A stretch of DNA of 34,151 bases from Pirellulales bacterium (GCA_025927475.1 JAICLL010000061.1:1-34151), one strand, 5' to 3'. Counted from the first letter of the stretch, positions 1 through 7,961 are shown. The notes: a model not told the origin generated them from the letters alone. Program-made: numbers and translations.

Positions 1-414
1 CGGCTGCTAGCAGCCGCGGCGGTTCTGATCGCCGTGTTCGCTTTCACCGCGGCACCTGCTGCCCATGCGGAGATGAAGGCGGAGGTCGACCTCGAGCTGG
101 TGCTGGCGGTCGACGCTTCGCTCTCGGTGGATGCCGAGGAGGCACAGCTCCAGCGCCAGGGCTACATCGCCGCCCTCACCGATCCGCGCACCATCAAGGC
201 CATCCAAGCCGGAGTCAACGGCCGCATCGCGGTGTTCTATTTCGAATGGGCGAGCGAGTTCTACCAGCGCGTCATCGTCGACTGGACCGTGGTCGAGGAC
301 GAGGCGTCGGCGCGCGCGGTCGCCGACATGATCGCGGCGACGCCTTATCGCGGCGAACGCCGCACCTCGATCTCCGGCGCGATCCAATACGCCACCGGTT
401 TGTTCGGTCGGTGA
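1..414 (+). CDS. DUF1194 (VWA-like) secreted protein, truncated at both ends
   Basis: The frame is open from the first base, so the true start lies before the window. The first residues are a hydrophobic stretch ending in A-H-A-E, the tail of a signal peptide. Then comes the DUF1194 pattern: VDLELVLAVDASLSVD (metal-binding DxSxS-like segment of the von Willebrand A fold), LQRQGYIAALTDP, GRIAVFYFEWA and TSISGAIQYATGLF. Family members as I remember them run to about 230-280 residues and continue with a conserved ISGDGPNN block; here the protein stops after GLFGR, so at least 100 C-terminal residues are missing. DUF1194 is mainly known from Alphaproteobacteria, unlike everything else in the window. 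Function unknown. It may be a chimeric contig end or a transferred, broken gene. Confidence 0.75.
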   Translation, partial: RLLAAAAVLIAVFAFTAAPAAHAEMKAEVDLELVLAVDASLSVDAEEAQLQRQGYIAALTDPRTIKAIQAGVNGRIAVFYFEWASEFYQRVIVDWTVVEDEASARAVADMIAATPYRGERRTSISGAIQYATGLFGR

Positions 415-598
415 ATTCCCGCATCCTGCGTCACGGGCGGAAAACTATCGCCGATTCCGTGCAGCGGTGCAAGCACAGTTTCGCCGCCCCACGGGCTCTG
501 GTCGGTTACGACGCGTCCACTGCTCAGGCCGGATCGGAGAGCGGCACAATCTTCCGCACCTTGTGCGGGCGTATCGCTTGCACCACCAATGAAGCTTC

Positions 599-1576
599 CT
601 ACAAGCCGGCCAGCGGGAACATCCGCCGCAGTTCTTCGCGGTCGGGCTGGCGACCGTATTCGCACAGCTCAAACGCCTCGGCAAATTCGATCTTGGCGGC
701 TCGCTCTTGACCGTACCACTCGCCAAGCTGCCGCCGAAAACGGTCGGCCAACGCCCGATTGCGGCCGGCGAAGCCCTCGCGCACCTTCTGCCGCCGCTCG
801 GCCTGTTGCGCTTCGCCCGCCGGCAGCAAGTCTGCCGAGCCGTTCGCTCCGCCCTCGTAAAACTGCGATTCGATGATCGCCAGCGCGGATAGCTTCTGTT
901 CGATCACCGAGTCGATCGATACCGCCACGTCGGGCTGAAACGGATTCGGCTTTTGAAAACGATCGGGGTAGTACATGAACACCGGGTTTTTGGTCAGCGG
1001 CGGCACGTCGGGGCAAAAGAACGGCACCGTCACCATGTAGGCCGCGTCTTGCACCAGAACGCCGGTATAGCGGTGGTCGGGATGGTAGTCGTTCGGGCGG
1101 TGGCTCAGCACCAGATCGGCGTTCCACTGACGGATGAGCCGCGTAAGGGTGCGGCGGTTTTCCAACGTGGGCAGTAGTTCGCCATCGTGGATGTCGAGCA
1201 CTTCGCTGGTGACGTGCAGCAGAGCATCGGCTTGGGCGACTTCGGCTTTGCGGCGGTGCGCGAGCGGCCCGCCGGCGTCGCGCCAGTGGCCGATGTCGCC
1301 GTTGGTTACCGAGACGAACTTGACATGATGCCCTTGCGCCGCCCAGAGCGCCGCGGTGCCGCCGATTTGCAACTCGCAGTCGTCGGGGTGCGCGCCAAAG
1401 CAAATGATGCGCAGTTTGCCATCGTCGTGTGGCGGCTCGGCTTCTGGCTTGACGTCAGCCGCGCTGGCGGTGCCCGGGCCCAGCGGATCCAACCAGCCGG
1501 CTTCAATCGACATGCCAACGACCAGTCCCACCGCGACGCCGATCAGAACGAACCTCAAGAATGGCCACCGTTTCAT
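599..1576 (-). CDS. PIG-L/LmbE-like deacetylase family protein, membrane-anchored or exported
   Basis: The 325-residue protein has an N-terminal hydrophobic segment (about residues 5-25, a signal anchor or signal peptide), then the family's zinc-binding motif AHPDD (about 62-66), GDIGHWRD, HRPNDYHPDHRYTG (the second metal-binding histidine region) and FMYYPDRFQKPNPF. LmbE/PIG-L enzymes remove N-acetyl groups from GlcNAc-type sugars; planctomycetes carry many exported paralogues whose substrates are unknown. I chose the ATG at 1576 rather than 1591 because GGAG lies seven bases before it and the hydrophobic segment then starts after a Met-Lys-Arg. The gene stands alone; about 185 bases without a recognisable gene separate its 3' end from the DUF1194 fragment. 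Confidence 0.88.
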   Translation of the reverse strand: MKRWPFLRFVLIGVAVGLVVGMSIEAGWLDPLGPGTASAADVKPEAEPPHDDGKLRIICFGAHPDDCELQIGGTAALWAAQGHHVKFVSVTNGDIGHWRDAGGPLAHRRKAEVAQADALLHVTSEVLDIHDGELLPTLENRRTLTRLIRQWNADLVLSHRPNDYHPDHRYTGVLVQDAAYMVTVPFFCPDVPPLTKNPVFMYYPDRFQKPNPFQPDVAVSIDSVIEQKLSALAIIESQFYEGGANGSADLLPAGEAQQAERRQKVREGFAGRNRALADRFRRQLGEWYGQERAAKIEFAEAFELCEYGRQPDREELRRMFPLAGL

Positions 1577-1718
1577 GAAACAACTCCGCATAAAGTATGT
1601 GACTACAGCGACAAAGTAAGATTGCCGGCAGTATAATCACGCGGAAGGTGGCGTGCGCTTCTACCTTCACGCGGGCCGCAATGAAGTGGGTGCGCGACGA
1701 TGCCTGATCGCAGCTCCC

Positions 1719-1750
1719 GGAACGGCACGGAGTCCGTTCCCTACAGACGT
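1719..1750. repeat. Short palindromic dispersed repeat, copy 1 (GGAACGG/CCGTTCC)
   Basis: GGAACGG at 1719-1725 pairs with CCGTTCC at 1734-1740. The flank AGTCCGTTCCCTACAGACGT (1731-1750) recurs in reverse complement at 28083-28102 with one mismatch in 20. It lies in the 210-base gap between the divergent LmbE-like and thiL genes. It is probably a non-coding palindromic repeat of this genome, not a terminator, since no T-run follows. Confidence 0.6.
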
Positions 1751-1786
1751 CGAACGTAAAAACTGCCGTATTTTGAATGTCAAACG

Positions 1787-2713
1787 ATGGAAACCGAATT
1801 CCTCGACTGGTTGCGCGGACGGCTTGGCCAACATCGCCGTTTGCCTCTGGGCATCAATGACGACGCGGCACTGCTCGAGCTACGCTCGACGGGAACCGCG
1901 CCGCCGGGCTGCGTGATGACCGTCGACCTGCTGACCGAAGGCGTCGATTTCCGCCTGGCGGAAACCACGCCCGAACTCATCGGCCGCAAGGCGTTGGCGG
2001 TCAGCCTCAGCGATTTGGCGGCGATGGCCGCGCGGCCCTCGGCCGCGCTGGTGGCCGCTGCCTTGCCGCGTGCTGACGCGCTGAACCTGGCCAAGCGGCT
2101 CTATGATGGTCTGCTGCCCCTGGCAGAGCGTTATGACGTCGCCATCGCCGGCGGCGACACCAACACCTGGGATGGGCCGCTGGTCATCAGCGTCACCGCC
2201 GTGGCAGAAGTCGGTTCTCGCGGGCCACTGCGCCGCGACGGCGCCCGGCCCAGCGATGCCATTCTGGTCACCGGCGCTTTCGGCGGCAGCATCTTGGGAA
2301 AACATTTCGACTTCGAGCCGCGGATTGAAGAAGCCTTGCTCTTGCACGAGCGGTATCGGGTGCACGCGGGCATGGATGTGAGTGATGGACTATCGCTCGA
2401 TTTGTCGCGCCTCTGCGCCGTCAGCGGCTGCGGAGCAGTGCTCGATTTGGAGGCCGTACCGATCGCCGATGCCGCCAGGCAACTCGCCGCCGAACGCGCC
2501 GATGGCGCCACGCCGCTCGACCATGCGCTGACCGACGGCGAAGATTTTGAGTTGTTGTTAGCGGCGCCGCCGGAAGAGGCGCGGCGGCTGGTCGCCGAGC
2601 AACCCTTGTCGGTACCAGTGACGCTCATCGGTGAATTCATCGCTCAGCCCGGCCTGTGGCGCCGCGAATCGGGCCAGCTCGCGCCGCTCGCGGCACGCGG
2701 ATATCTGCATTGA
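1787..2713 (+). CDS. thiL: Thiamine-monophosphate kinase
   Basis: ThiL phosphorylates thiamine monophosphate to thiamine pyrophosphate with ATP, the last step of thiamine cofactor synthesis in the cytoplasm. The 308-residue protein has the PurM/ThiL-like fold signatures: LPLGINDDAALLE near residue 20, VMTVDLLTEGVDFRL, GRKALAVSLSDLAAMAARP, the metal-binding IAGGDTNTW near 120, GMDVSDGLSLDLSRL near 200 and ALTDGEDFELLLA near 250. Length and motif order fit the family. The start is the ATG opening METEFL; no strong ribosome-binding site is visible in front of it. No other thi gene is nearby. A small membrane-protein ORF begins nine bases after its stop and may be co-transcribed. Confidence 0.93.
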   Translation: METEFLDWLRGRLGQHRRLPLGINDDAALLELRSTGTAPPGCVMTVDLLTEGVDFRLAETTPELIGRKALAVSLSDLAAMAARPSAALVAAALPRADALNLAKRLYDGLLPLAERYDVAIAGGDTNTWDGPLVISVTAVAEVGSRGPLRRDGARPSDAILVTGAFGGSILGKHFDFEPRIEEALLLHERYRVHAGMDVSDGLSLDLSRLCAVSGCGAVLDLEAVPIADAARQLAAERADGATPLDHALTDGEDFELLLAAPPEEARRLVAEQPLSVPVTLIGEFIAQPGLWRRESGQLAPLAARGYLH

Positions 2714-2722
2714 GGTCTCAAC

Positions 2723-2869
2723 ATGCACCGGCGATTTCAGTTCAGCTTGCGAGCGTTGATGTTGGCCATGCTGATCGCGGCCGCCTTCTTTGGAGGGATG
2801 GCTGTGCAGCGTCAACTCGACCGTCCCAAACCATTTCTGCTGCACAAGAGGACGAGCGTCCTCCCATAG
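2723..2869 (+). CDS. Small planctomycete membrane protein (RFQFSLRALM type), probably frameshifted
   Basis: This 48-residue ORF opens MHRRFQFSLRALMLAML and has one transmembrane helix (about residues 10-28), then AVQRQLDRP. Such RFQFSLR-type single-helix proteins of unknown function are abundant in Pirellulales. Here the frame ends at TAG (2867-2869) in a poorly family-like tail. The -1 frame, however, is open from upstream and reads EDERPPIDIVVDVRSRDLED and onward to a stop at 2992-2994, an acidic soluble tail more natural for such a protein. A single inserted base around 2830-2860 would restore one ~90-residue product spanning 2723-2994. I see no classical -1 slippery heptamer. Confidence 0.6.
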   Translation: MHRRFQFSLRALMLAMLIAAAFFGGMAVQRQLDRPKPFLLHKRTSVLP

Positions 2870-3087
2870 ACATTGTTGTGGACGTTCGTAGTCGCGATCT
2901 GGAAGATGCCCCGGGCAATCTTGCCAAACCGCTTGAAGAGGCGGCGGACGACGGGCAAAAGCACGACACCGGCTTGCCCGCGTCTAAGCAGTAGCGGCGG
3001 CGAACGTTGCGCAGGGTCTACATTACGCGGAGCAGCCTGCTCGGAGGAGGGCGAAAAGATTTCTCGCCAAAAGCGGCAGGCGCACTC

Positions 3088-3128
3088 TTGACACCCCGGA
3101 TTCTTTGTATTAGTACATTAGTACAAAG
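3088..3128 (+). promoter_or_regulatory. Promoter with overlapping palindromic operator for the GntR/YtrA gene
   Basis: TTGACA (3088-3093), a 17-base spacer and TAGTAC (3111-3116) form a sigma70-like promoter. A 26-base interrupted palindrome with outer arms CTTTGTA (3103-3109) and TACAAAG (3122-3128) covers the -10; 10 of 13 position pairs are complementary. Inside it TTAGTACA is repeated directly. This is where an autoregulatory GntR-family dimer would be expected to bind, 18 bases before the regulator's start codon. The binding role is inferred. Confidence 0.65.
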
Positions 3129-3145
3129 CCTCTTGCGTCACGGCC

Positions 3146-3547
3146 ATGCAATTGCACCTCTCCAACGACGGCGTGCCGATCTACTTGCAGATCGTCAACC
3201 AGGTGAAATACCTGGTGGCCTCCGGCAGGCTCAAGCCCGACGAAGAGCTGCCGCCCATCCGCACGCTGGCCGAGCAACTGCTCATCAACCCCAACACCGT
3301 CGCTCGGGCATACCGCGAGTTGGAGCTGGCCGGCGTGGTGACCAAACGCCGCACGACCGGCACCTACATTTCCGCGGCTGGCTCGCCGTTGGCCAAGCGG
3401 CAGCGATTGAAGATCCTCACTCAGCGCATCGACGCCCTGTTGGCCGAGGCGCGGCAAATGGACATCGAGACCGAAACGATCATCAAGCTCATTCATGACC
3501 GCGGCGGCGCACTGCGAACCGCCTCGGGACGCACAGCGGCGCGGTAG
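3146..3547 (+). CDS. GntR family transcriptional regulator, YtrA subfamily
   Basis: The 133-residue protein has the GntR winged helix-turn-helix at residues about 8-75: PIYLQIVNQVKYLVASGRLKP, ELPPIRTLAEQLLINPNTVARAY, RELELAGVVTKRRTTGTYIS. A short C-terminal helix (about 85-120) follows instead of a large effector domain, which is diagnostic of YtrA-type regulators. Such proteins usually repress an adjacent ABC transporter operon and themselves. The ABC ATPase and membrane protein 330 bases downstream fit this. The palindrome at 3103-3128 upstream suggests autorepression. No Shine-Dalgarno is clear, so the leader may be very short. The effector is unknown. Confidence 0.9.
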   Translation: MQLHLSNDGVPIYLQIVNQVKYLVASGRLKPDEELPPIRTLAEQLLINPNTVARAYRELELAGVVTKRRTTGTYISAAGSPLAKRQRLKILTQRIDALLAEARQMDIETETIIKLIHDRGGALRTASGRTAAR

Positions 3548-3877
3548 TCCCGGCCCTGGCCTGCGCAAAATGCACTGTTCCGAGGCTAAATACGAAGCCC
3601 AAACAACGCGGAAATTGTTCCGCCCGCCACTGTCCGGGCTTGTCCCGGCGGGGCGACGATTGACTGCTAGAAACGAATCGACTGGGACCTCTTTGTTTTC
3701 GTTTCCGCGTGGCGTCCGCTGTCGAAGGCGGCGGACGCCACGCGGAAACGGAGGAGGGAAGGAGGGCGGCGATTCTAGCGGTCAATCATCGCTCGACGGA
3801 GACAAGCCCCGTCGTGGCGGAACAAAAAGGGAATCAACATCCGGACAGAAAACCCGGCCCACCAACGGAGAAACCCA
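3548..3877. other. 330-base gap between the GntR gene and the ABC ATPase gene
   Basis: I see no gene here. The gap holds a 20-bp perfect inverted repeat at 3700-3750 and, just before the ATPase ATG at 3878, GGAG with a seven-base spacing. Whether the ATPase has its own promoter or is read through from the GntR promoter cannot be decided by eye. Confidence 0.6.
3700..3750. repeat. Perfect 20-bp inverted repeat with 11-base loop
   Basis: Arm one, 3700-3719 (begins CGTTTCCGCG), is the exact reverse complement of arm two, 3731-3750 (ends CGCGGAAACG); the loop is 3720-3730. No T-run follows on either strand, so it is not a textbook intrinsic terminator. It could be a palindromic repetitive element, or a structure that reduces read-through between the regulator and the ABC genes. 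Confidence 0.85.
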
Positions 3878-4783
3878 ATGATTGCCTCCTCTGCCTTGCC
3901 CGACGATGTGGTGGTGGACCTGCAACATCTCACCCGTGTCTTCGGTGAAAATCGCGCGCTCGACAACGTAAGCCTGCGCGTACGGCGGGGCGTGGTGTTC
4001 GGCCTGGTCGGCGCCAACGGCGCGGGCAAAACAACGCTCATCCGCCACGTGCTGGGACTACTGCGGGCCCAGCGCGGCACGGTGCGCGTGTTCGACCGCG
4101 ACCCCGTGGCCGATCCGGTCGGCGTGCTCTCGCGCGTCGGCTATTTGTCAGAAGAAAACGACCTGCCCGGCTGGATGCGCGTACACGAGCTGATTCGCTA
4201 TACGCAGGCGTTTTATCCGACTTGGGACGCCGAATACGCCGAAGAGTTGCGGCGGACGTTTCAGCTCGATCTGGCGGCGAAGGTCAAGCATCTCTCGAAG
4301 GGGCAAAAAGCTCGGGCAGGGCTGCTGGTGGCTTTGGCGTATCGGCCCGAATTACTGGTGCTCGACGAACCTTCGTCCGGACTCGATCCGATCGTACGCC
4401 GCGACATTCTGGGGGCCATCGTCCGCACCATCGCCGACGAGGGGCGAACGGTGCTGTTCTCGTCGCATTTGCTGGATGAAGTCGAGCGCGTCTCTGACTG
4501 CGTCGCCATGCTTCACCGTGGACGGCTCGTCTTTGCCGGCGAGCTGGACGAGGTAAAACAAACCTACTATCGCTTGACGCTGCGGTTTGACGGCCCGCGC
4601 GACGCACCGCCGTTGGTCGAGGGAGTGCTGAACTGGCAGGGAACGGGCAGGGAATGGACCGCCATCGGCCAGGGCCGGCCCGGCGAATTGGAGATGGCCG
4701 TCGGAGCGACGGGCGGCGAGGTGGTCGAGCGCCGCCCGCTTTCGCTCGATGAAATCTTTTTGGCGCAAGTGGGAGGTGGATAA
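3878..4783 (+). CDS. ABC transporter ATP-binding protein
   Basis: This 301-residue nucleotide-binding subunit energises a membrane partner by ATP hydrolysis on the cytoplasmic face. Walker A is GANGAGKTT (45-53), the Q-loop region is around YLSEEND (89-95), the signature is LSKGQ (139-143, with Lys in place of the usual Gly), Walker B is LLVLDEP (159-165) followed by the D-loop SSGLD, and the H-loop histidine is about 197 in FSSHLLDE. The C-terminal ~80 residues form a small accessory domain typical of ATPases in GntR(YtrA)-linked exporters. It abuts the next gene without a gap, so the two products very likely form one complex. The start is supported by GGAG seven bases upstream. The substrate is unknown. 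Confidence 0.93.
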   Translation: MIASSALPDDVVVDLQHLTRVFGENRALDNVSLRVRRGVVFGLVGANGAGKTTLIRHVLGLLRAQRGTVRVFDRDPVADPVGVLSRVGYLSEENDLPGWMRVHELIRYTQAFYPTWDAEYAEELRRTFQLDLAAKVKHLSKGQKARAGLLVALAYRPELLVLDEPSSGLDPIVRRDILGAIVRTIADEGRTVLFSSHLLDEVERVSDCVAMLHRGRLVFAGELDEVKQTYYRLTLRFDGPRDAPPLVEGVLNWQGTGREWTAIGQGRPGELEMAVGATGGEVVERRPLSLDEIFLAQVGGG

Positions 4784-6391
4784 ATGTATTATCCGGTTCG
4801 CGCGATTTACTGGCAGCTTTGGCGGCGGCATCGCATTGGCGCCGCGCTCGATGTGCTGTACCTGGTCGCCGCGGCGCTGATTGTCGCGCTGCTGCCGGTG
4901 CCGATACGCTCGCGCGTCGTCGGCTTTTACCTGGCAATGGCCGGCAGCGGCATGCTGCTGCATGTGTTGACCGTCTTTTCGTACGGCGTCGAGGTAGAGC
5001 TTTCCAAGAAAGATTCGGGCTTTCCGCCACGCACGTTTACGCTGCCCGTGCCCACGTGGAAGCTGGTGAGCTGCCCGATGTTCGGCGGTCTCGCCGCGAT
5101 CTACGCCGTGTGGATCTGGGCGGCGGTGTTTGTGTTGCGGCCCTGTGGCTATCCGGCCCGGCTGCTGTCGCCGGCGGCGGTGTTGGCGGCCTTCCTGGCA
5201 GTGATTCAAGCACTGGCCTGGACGCCGTTTGCCGAAGGCTGGATGCGCATCGTGCTGACCACCGTCATGCTCAGCCTGCTGGCCGCGGCGAATTTTGTTT
5301 TGGTGAACCTGGCGGGCATCGAGTGGGAAGGGTGGAACGTCGCCGCGTTCGGCACGGTGTGGGTCGCGGCCTGGTGCGCGGCCCTGGCGGGAGTTTCGCG
5401 CGCACGGCGAGGGGATGCATTCAATTGGCCGGCCGCCCAGCGGCTCATCCAGCGCATCCTGGAGTGGCAGCCGGGGCGGCGCCGCGCGTTTCGATCGGCA
5501 TCGCACGCTCAGCGGTGGTGCGAGCTGCGGCGCGGCGCCGCGCTGGCGCCTTTCTACGTGGGGGTATTGCTAGTCATGTTGACGCCGGTATTGTTTGTCG
5601 AGCGAAGTTTTGGCGCATCGAAGTGGGGGCTGGTGCTGGTGGCCATCTTTCTGCCGCCGATGATCTTCGCTTTTTTGGGTACGACGTTCGGCAAGCCCGA
5701 CCCTTGGTCAAAGTCGTCGATTTCCGCCTTCTTGGCGACTCGCCCGCTTTCGTGCGCCGATCTGGTGGCCGCTAAATTTCGAGCCGCGATGATCGCCAGC
5801 GCCGTTAGCTGCCTCATGGTCGTCGCATTCCTCCTGCTCTGGTTGGCGTTTGCAGGCAACCGCGACCTGGTGCTCCAAGCGCTCCAAGGTATATCGCCGG
5901 TCAAGATCATCGCTATCGCATTGCTGGGGCCGATCGTCTGGTGGGCTTTCGTATGGAAAAGTCTGGCCGAGGGGTTTTATCTTGGGCTGACCGGGCGCGA
6001 GTGGGTGGTCAACGCGGCGGGCATCGCTTTCGGCAGCCTGTTCATGATCATGCTCGGGGCAGGCTTGTGGCTTTACTTCTATCCCGCTTATTTACCGGCC
6101 GTTTTGCGATGGACCTCGTGGTTGCTGGGCGTGGCTCTCGCTGTCAAGCTTGGCCTGGCGGCTTGGACGATGCATGCTCTGCGCCAGCGTCGGCTCGTGC
6201 CCCGAAGGCAATTGCTGCAAGGCCTGGCGATGTGGTGCGCGATCGTCGCCGCCGTGTGCTGCGGCGTGGTCTGGCTGGTGCCGCGGGAATGGGCCTCGGC
6301 CTGGGCGCTGACGGCCGGTTGCATCTTGATGACACCATTCGCGCGGCTGGCCGCGGCCCCGTTGGCCTTGGCCTGGAACCGGCATCGATAG
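4784..6391 (+). CDS. Polytopic membrane protein, ABC transporter permease partner
   Basis: This 535-residue, strongly hydrophobic protein has roughly 12-13 predicted membrane segments, such as VLYLVAAALIVALLPVPI near 25-42, a segment near 50-72, several between 95 and 205, and a second block from about 250 to 525. The two-block layout suggests a duplicated or fused permease. The ATG begins the base after the ATPase stop codon, with GGAGG seven bases upstream inside the ATPase 3' end, so translation is coupled. No sequence motif names a substrate. By analogy with YtrA-controlled systems it would be the membrane half of an exporter, possibly answering cell-envelope stress; that is inference. 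Confidence 0.82.
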   Translation: MYYPVRAIYWQLWRRHRIGAALDVLYLVAAALIVALLPVPIRSRVVGFYLAMAGSGMLLHVLTVFSYGVEVELSKKDSGFPPRTFTLPVPTWKLVSCPMFGGLAAIYAVWIWAAVFVLRPCGYPARLLSPAAVLAAFLAVIQALAWTPFAEGWMRIVLTTVMLSLLAAANFVLVNLAGIEWEGWNVAAFGTVWVAAWCAALAGVSRARRGDAFNWPAAQRLIQRILEWQPGRRRAFRSASHAQRWCELRRGAALAPFYVGVLLVMLTPVLFVERSFGASKWGLVLVAIFLPPMIFAFLGTTFGKPDPWSKSSISAFLATRPLSCADLVAAKFRAAMIASAVSCLMVVAFLLLWLAFAGNRDLVLQALQGISPVKIIAIALLGPIVWWAFVWKSLAEGFYLGLTGREWVVNAAGIAFGSLFMIMLGAGLWLYFYPAYLPAVLRWTSWLLGVALAVKLGLAAWTMHALRQRRLVPRRQLLQGLAMWCAIVAAVCCGVVWLVPREWASAWALTAGCILMTPFARLAAAPLALAWNRHR

Positions 6392-6423
6392 GCGTTAAGT
6401 TCTCGTTTCGCAGAAACATTCCC

Positions 6424-6484
6424 GGAGGATGGCCTTCCTAGGCCGTCCCCTATTGACGTGGACGGCCTAGGAAGGCCATCCTCC
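6424..6484. repeat. Perfect 25-bp inverted repeat with 11-base loop (GGCCTTCC/GGAAGGCC family)
   Basis: Arm 6424-6448 (GGAGGATGGCCTTCC...) is the exact reverse complement of 6460-6484; the loop 6449-6459 is CCTATTGACGT. It lies 33 bases after the permease stop, where a terminator would sit, but no T-run follows. The core GACGGCCTAGGAAGGCC resembles GACGGCCTGGAAGGCC at 28782-28797, so it belongs to a dispersed repeat family. Confidence 0.85.
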
Positions 6485-6634
6485 AATTCCATTCGCCGGA
6501 ACAAAAAGCGTTTCACGCTGATCCTCGCCGAGGACCTACATACTCGCCTCGCCGCCGTCGGTGTGTTATGCTAGGCGGTCTGAAAGGCACGTTCTCCCCA
6601 GCCCACCCCAACGAACCCCGCCCAGGAGCCTTCC

Positions 6635-7957
6635 ATGTCCGAATCCAGCGGATCGCAACCCAAAACCGTTTCCATTCCTTCTCGACGCGACTTTCTCAAG
6701 GGTTCGACCGCCGCAATGGTGGGCGGCGCACTGGCGGGCACGCTGGCGATCTCGCGTAGCGCTCATGCCGCCGGCGACGACGTGCTGAAGATCGGGCTGA
6801 TCGGCTGCGGCGGCCGCGGAACTGGGGCGGCTCAGAATGCCCTGCTGGCCGATGCCGGCGTGAAGCTGACCGCCATGGGCGACACCTTCGCCGACCGCTT
6901 GCAGGGCAGCCTCAATCATCTGCGGCAGTTGGAAGCCAAGGGCGAAGTGCCCACGGGCTCGGTCGATGTCACGCCCGAACGCTCGTTCATTGGTTTCGAC
7001 GCCTATCAAAAGGTCATCGAGAGCGGCGTCGACGTGGTGTTGCTCTGCACGCCGCCGCATTTTCGCCCGGCACACTTCAAGGCCGCGGTGGCGGCGGGCA
7101 AGCACGCCTTTGTCGAAAAGCCGGTGGCCGTCGATGCCCCCGGCGTGCGCAGCGTGCTGGCCACCGCCGAAGAAGCCAAGCGCAAGGGCTTGGCGATCGT
7201 GTCGGGGCTTTGCTGGCGATATCATCCGCCCAAGCGCGAAATCATGCAGCGCATTCACGACGGCGCCGTGGGCGAGGTGCTGGCCATCCACACCAGCTAC
7301 AACACCGGCGGACTGTGGGTCAAGCATCGCCAACCCGAATGGAGCGATATGGAGTGGCAATTGCGCAATTGGCTTTATTTCACCTGGCTGTCGGGCGATC
7401 ACAATGTGGAGCAGCACATACACAGCCTCGACAAGGCGGCCTGGGTGATGCGCGACGAACCGCCGCTAAGGGCCACGGGTTTGGGCGGGCGGCAGGTGCG
7501 CGTGCAGCCCGAATATGGCAACATCTTCGATCATCACGCGGTGGTGTATGAATACGCCAGCGGCGTGAAGGTGTTTGCCTATTGCCGGCAGCAGGATCAT
7601 TGCAGCACCGACGTGTCGGACCATGTGATTGGCAGCAAGGGCAAGGCCGACATCATGGCCGGCAAGATCAGCGGCGAGAACCAATGGGCATACCGCGGCC
7701 CCGCGCCGAATATGTACCAGGTGGAGCACAATGAGCTGTTCGCCAGCATTCGTTCTGGGCAGCCCATCGACAACAGTCTTTACATGGCCCGCAGCACAAT
7801 GCTGGCGATTCTAGGCCGGATGGCCACCTACACCGGCCAGACGATCACCTGGGACCAGGCCATGAATTCGCAGGAAGACCTGACCCCGCCGGCCTACGAC
7901 TGGGTTTCGCTGCCCACGCCGCCGGTGGCGTTGCCGGGCATTACCAAGTTTGCATGA
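6635..7957 (+). CDS. Gfo/Idh/MocA family oxidoreductase, Tat-exported (paralogue 1)
   Basis: The 440-residue protein starts with a twin-arginine signal RRDFLKG (17-23), a hydrophobic stretch and AHA before the mature part. The Rossmann fold follows with GLIGCGGRGTG (54-64) and LLCTPPHFRPAH; the family's catalytic EKP is at 161-163. The C-terminal alpha/beta domain carries the sugar-binding region and GDHNVEQHIHSLDKAAW. Such proteins oxidise or reduce sugars, inositols or related compounds with bound NAD(P), here in the periplasm. The start has AGGAG six bases upstream. The PQQ-type propeller gene begins just after its stop, suggesting co-transcription. Substrate unknown; planctomycetes have dozens of such paralogues. 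Confidence 0.92.
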   Translation: MSESSGSQPKTVSIPSRRDFLKGSTAAMVGGALAGTLAISRSAHAAGDDVLKIGLIGCGGRGTGAAQNALLADAGVKLTAMGDTFADRLQGSLNHLRQLEAKGEVPTGSVDVTPERSFIGFDAYQKVIESGVDVVLLCTPPHFRPAHFKAAVAAGKHAFVEKPVAVDAPGVRSVLATAEEAKRKGLAIVSGLCWRYHPPKREIMQRIHDGAVGEVLAIHTSYNTGGLWVKHRQPEWSDMEWQLRNWLYFTWLSGDHNVEQHIHSLDKAAWVMRDEPPLRATGLGGRQVRVQPEYGNIFDHHAVVYEYASGVKVFAYCRQQDHCSTDVSDHVIGSKGKADIMAGKISGENQWAYRGPAPNMYQVEHNELFASIRSGQPIDNSLYMARSTMLAILGRMATYTGQTITWDQAMNSQEDLTPPAYDWVSLPTPPVALPGITKFA

Positions 7958-7961
7958 CGCG

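Noticed and set aside
4352..5506. 384-residue minus-strand open frame across the ABC ATPase and membrane protein genes
   Set aside because: No start context or motif; Arg/Gln/His-rich composition typical of antisense frames in GC-rich DNA; both plus-strand genes are well supported.
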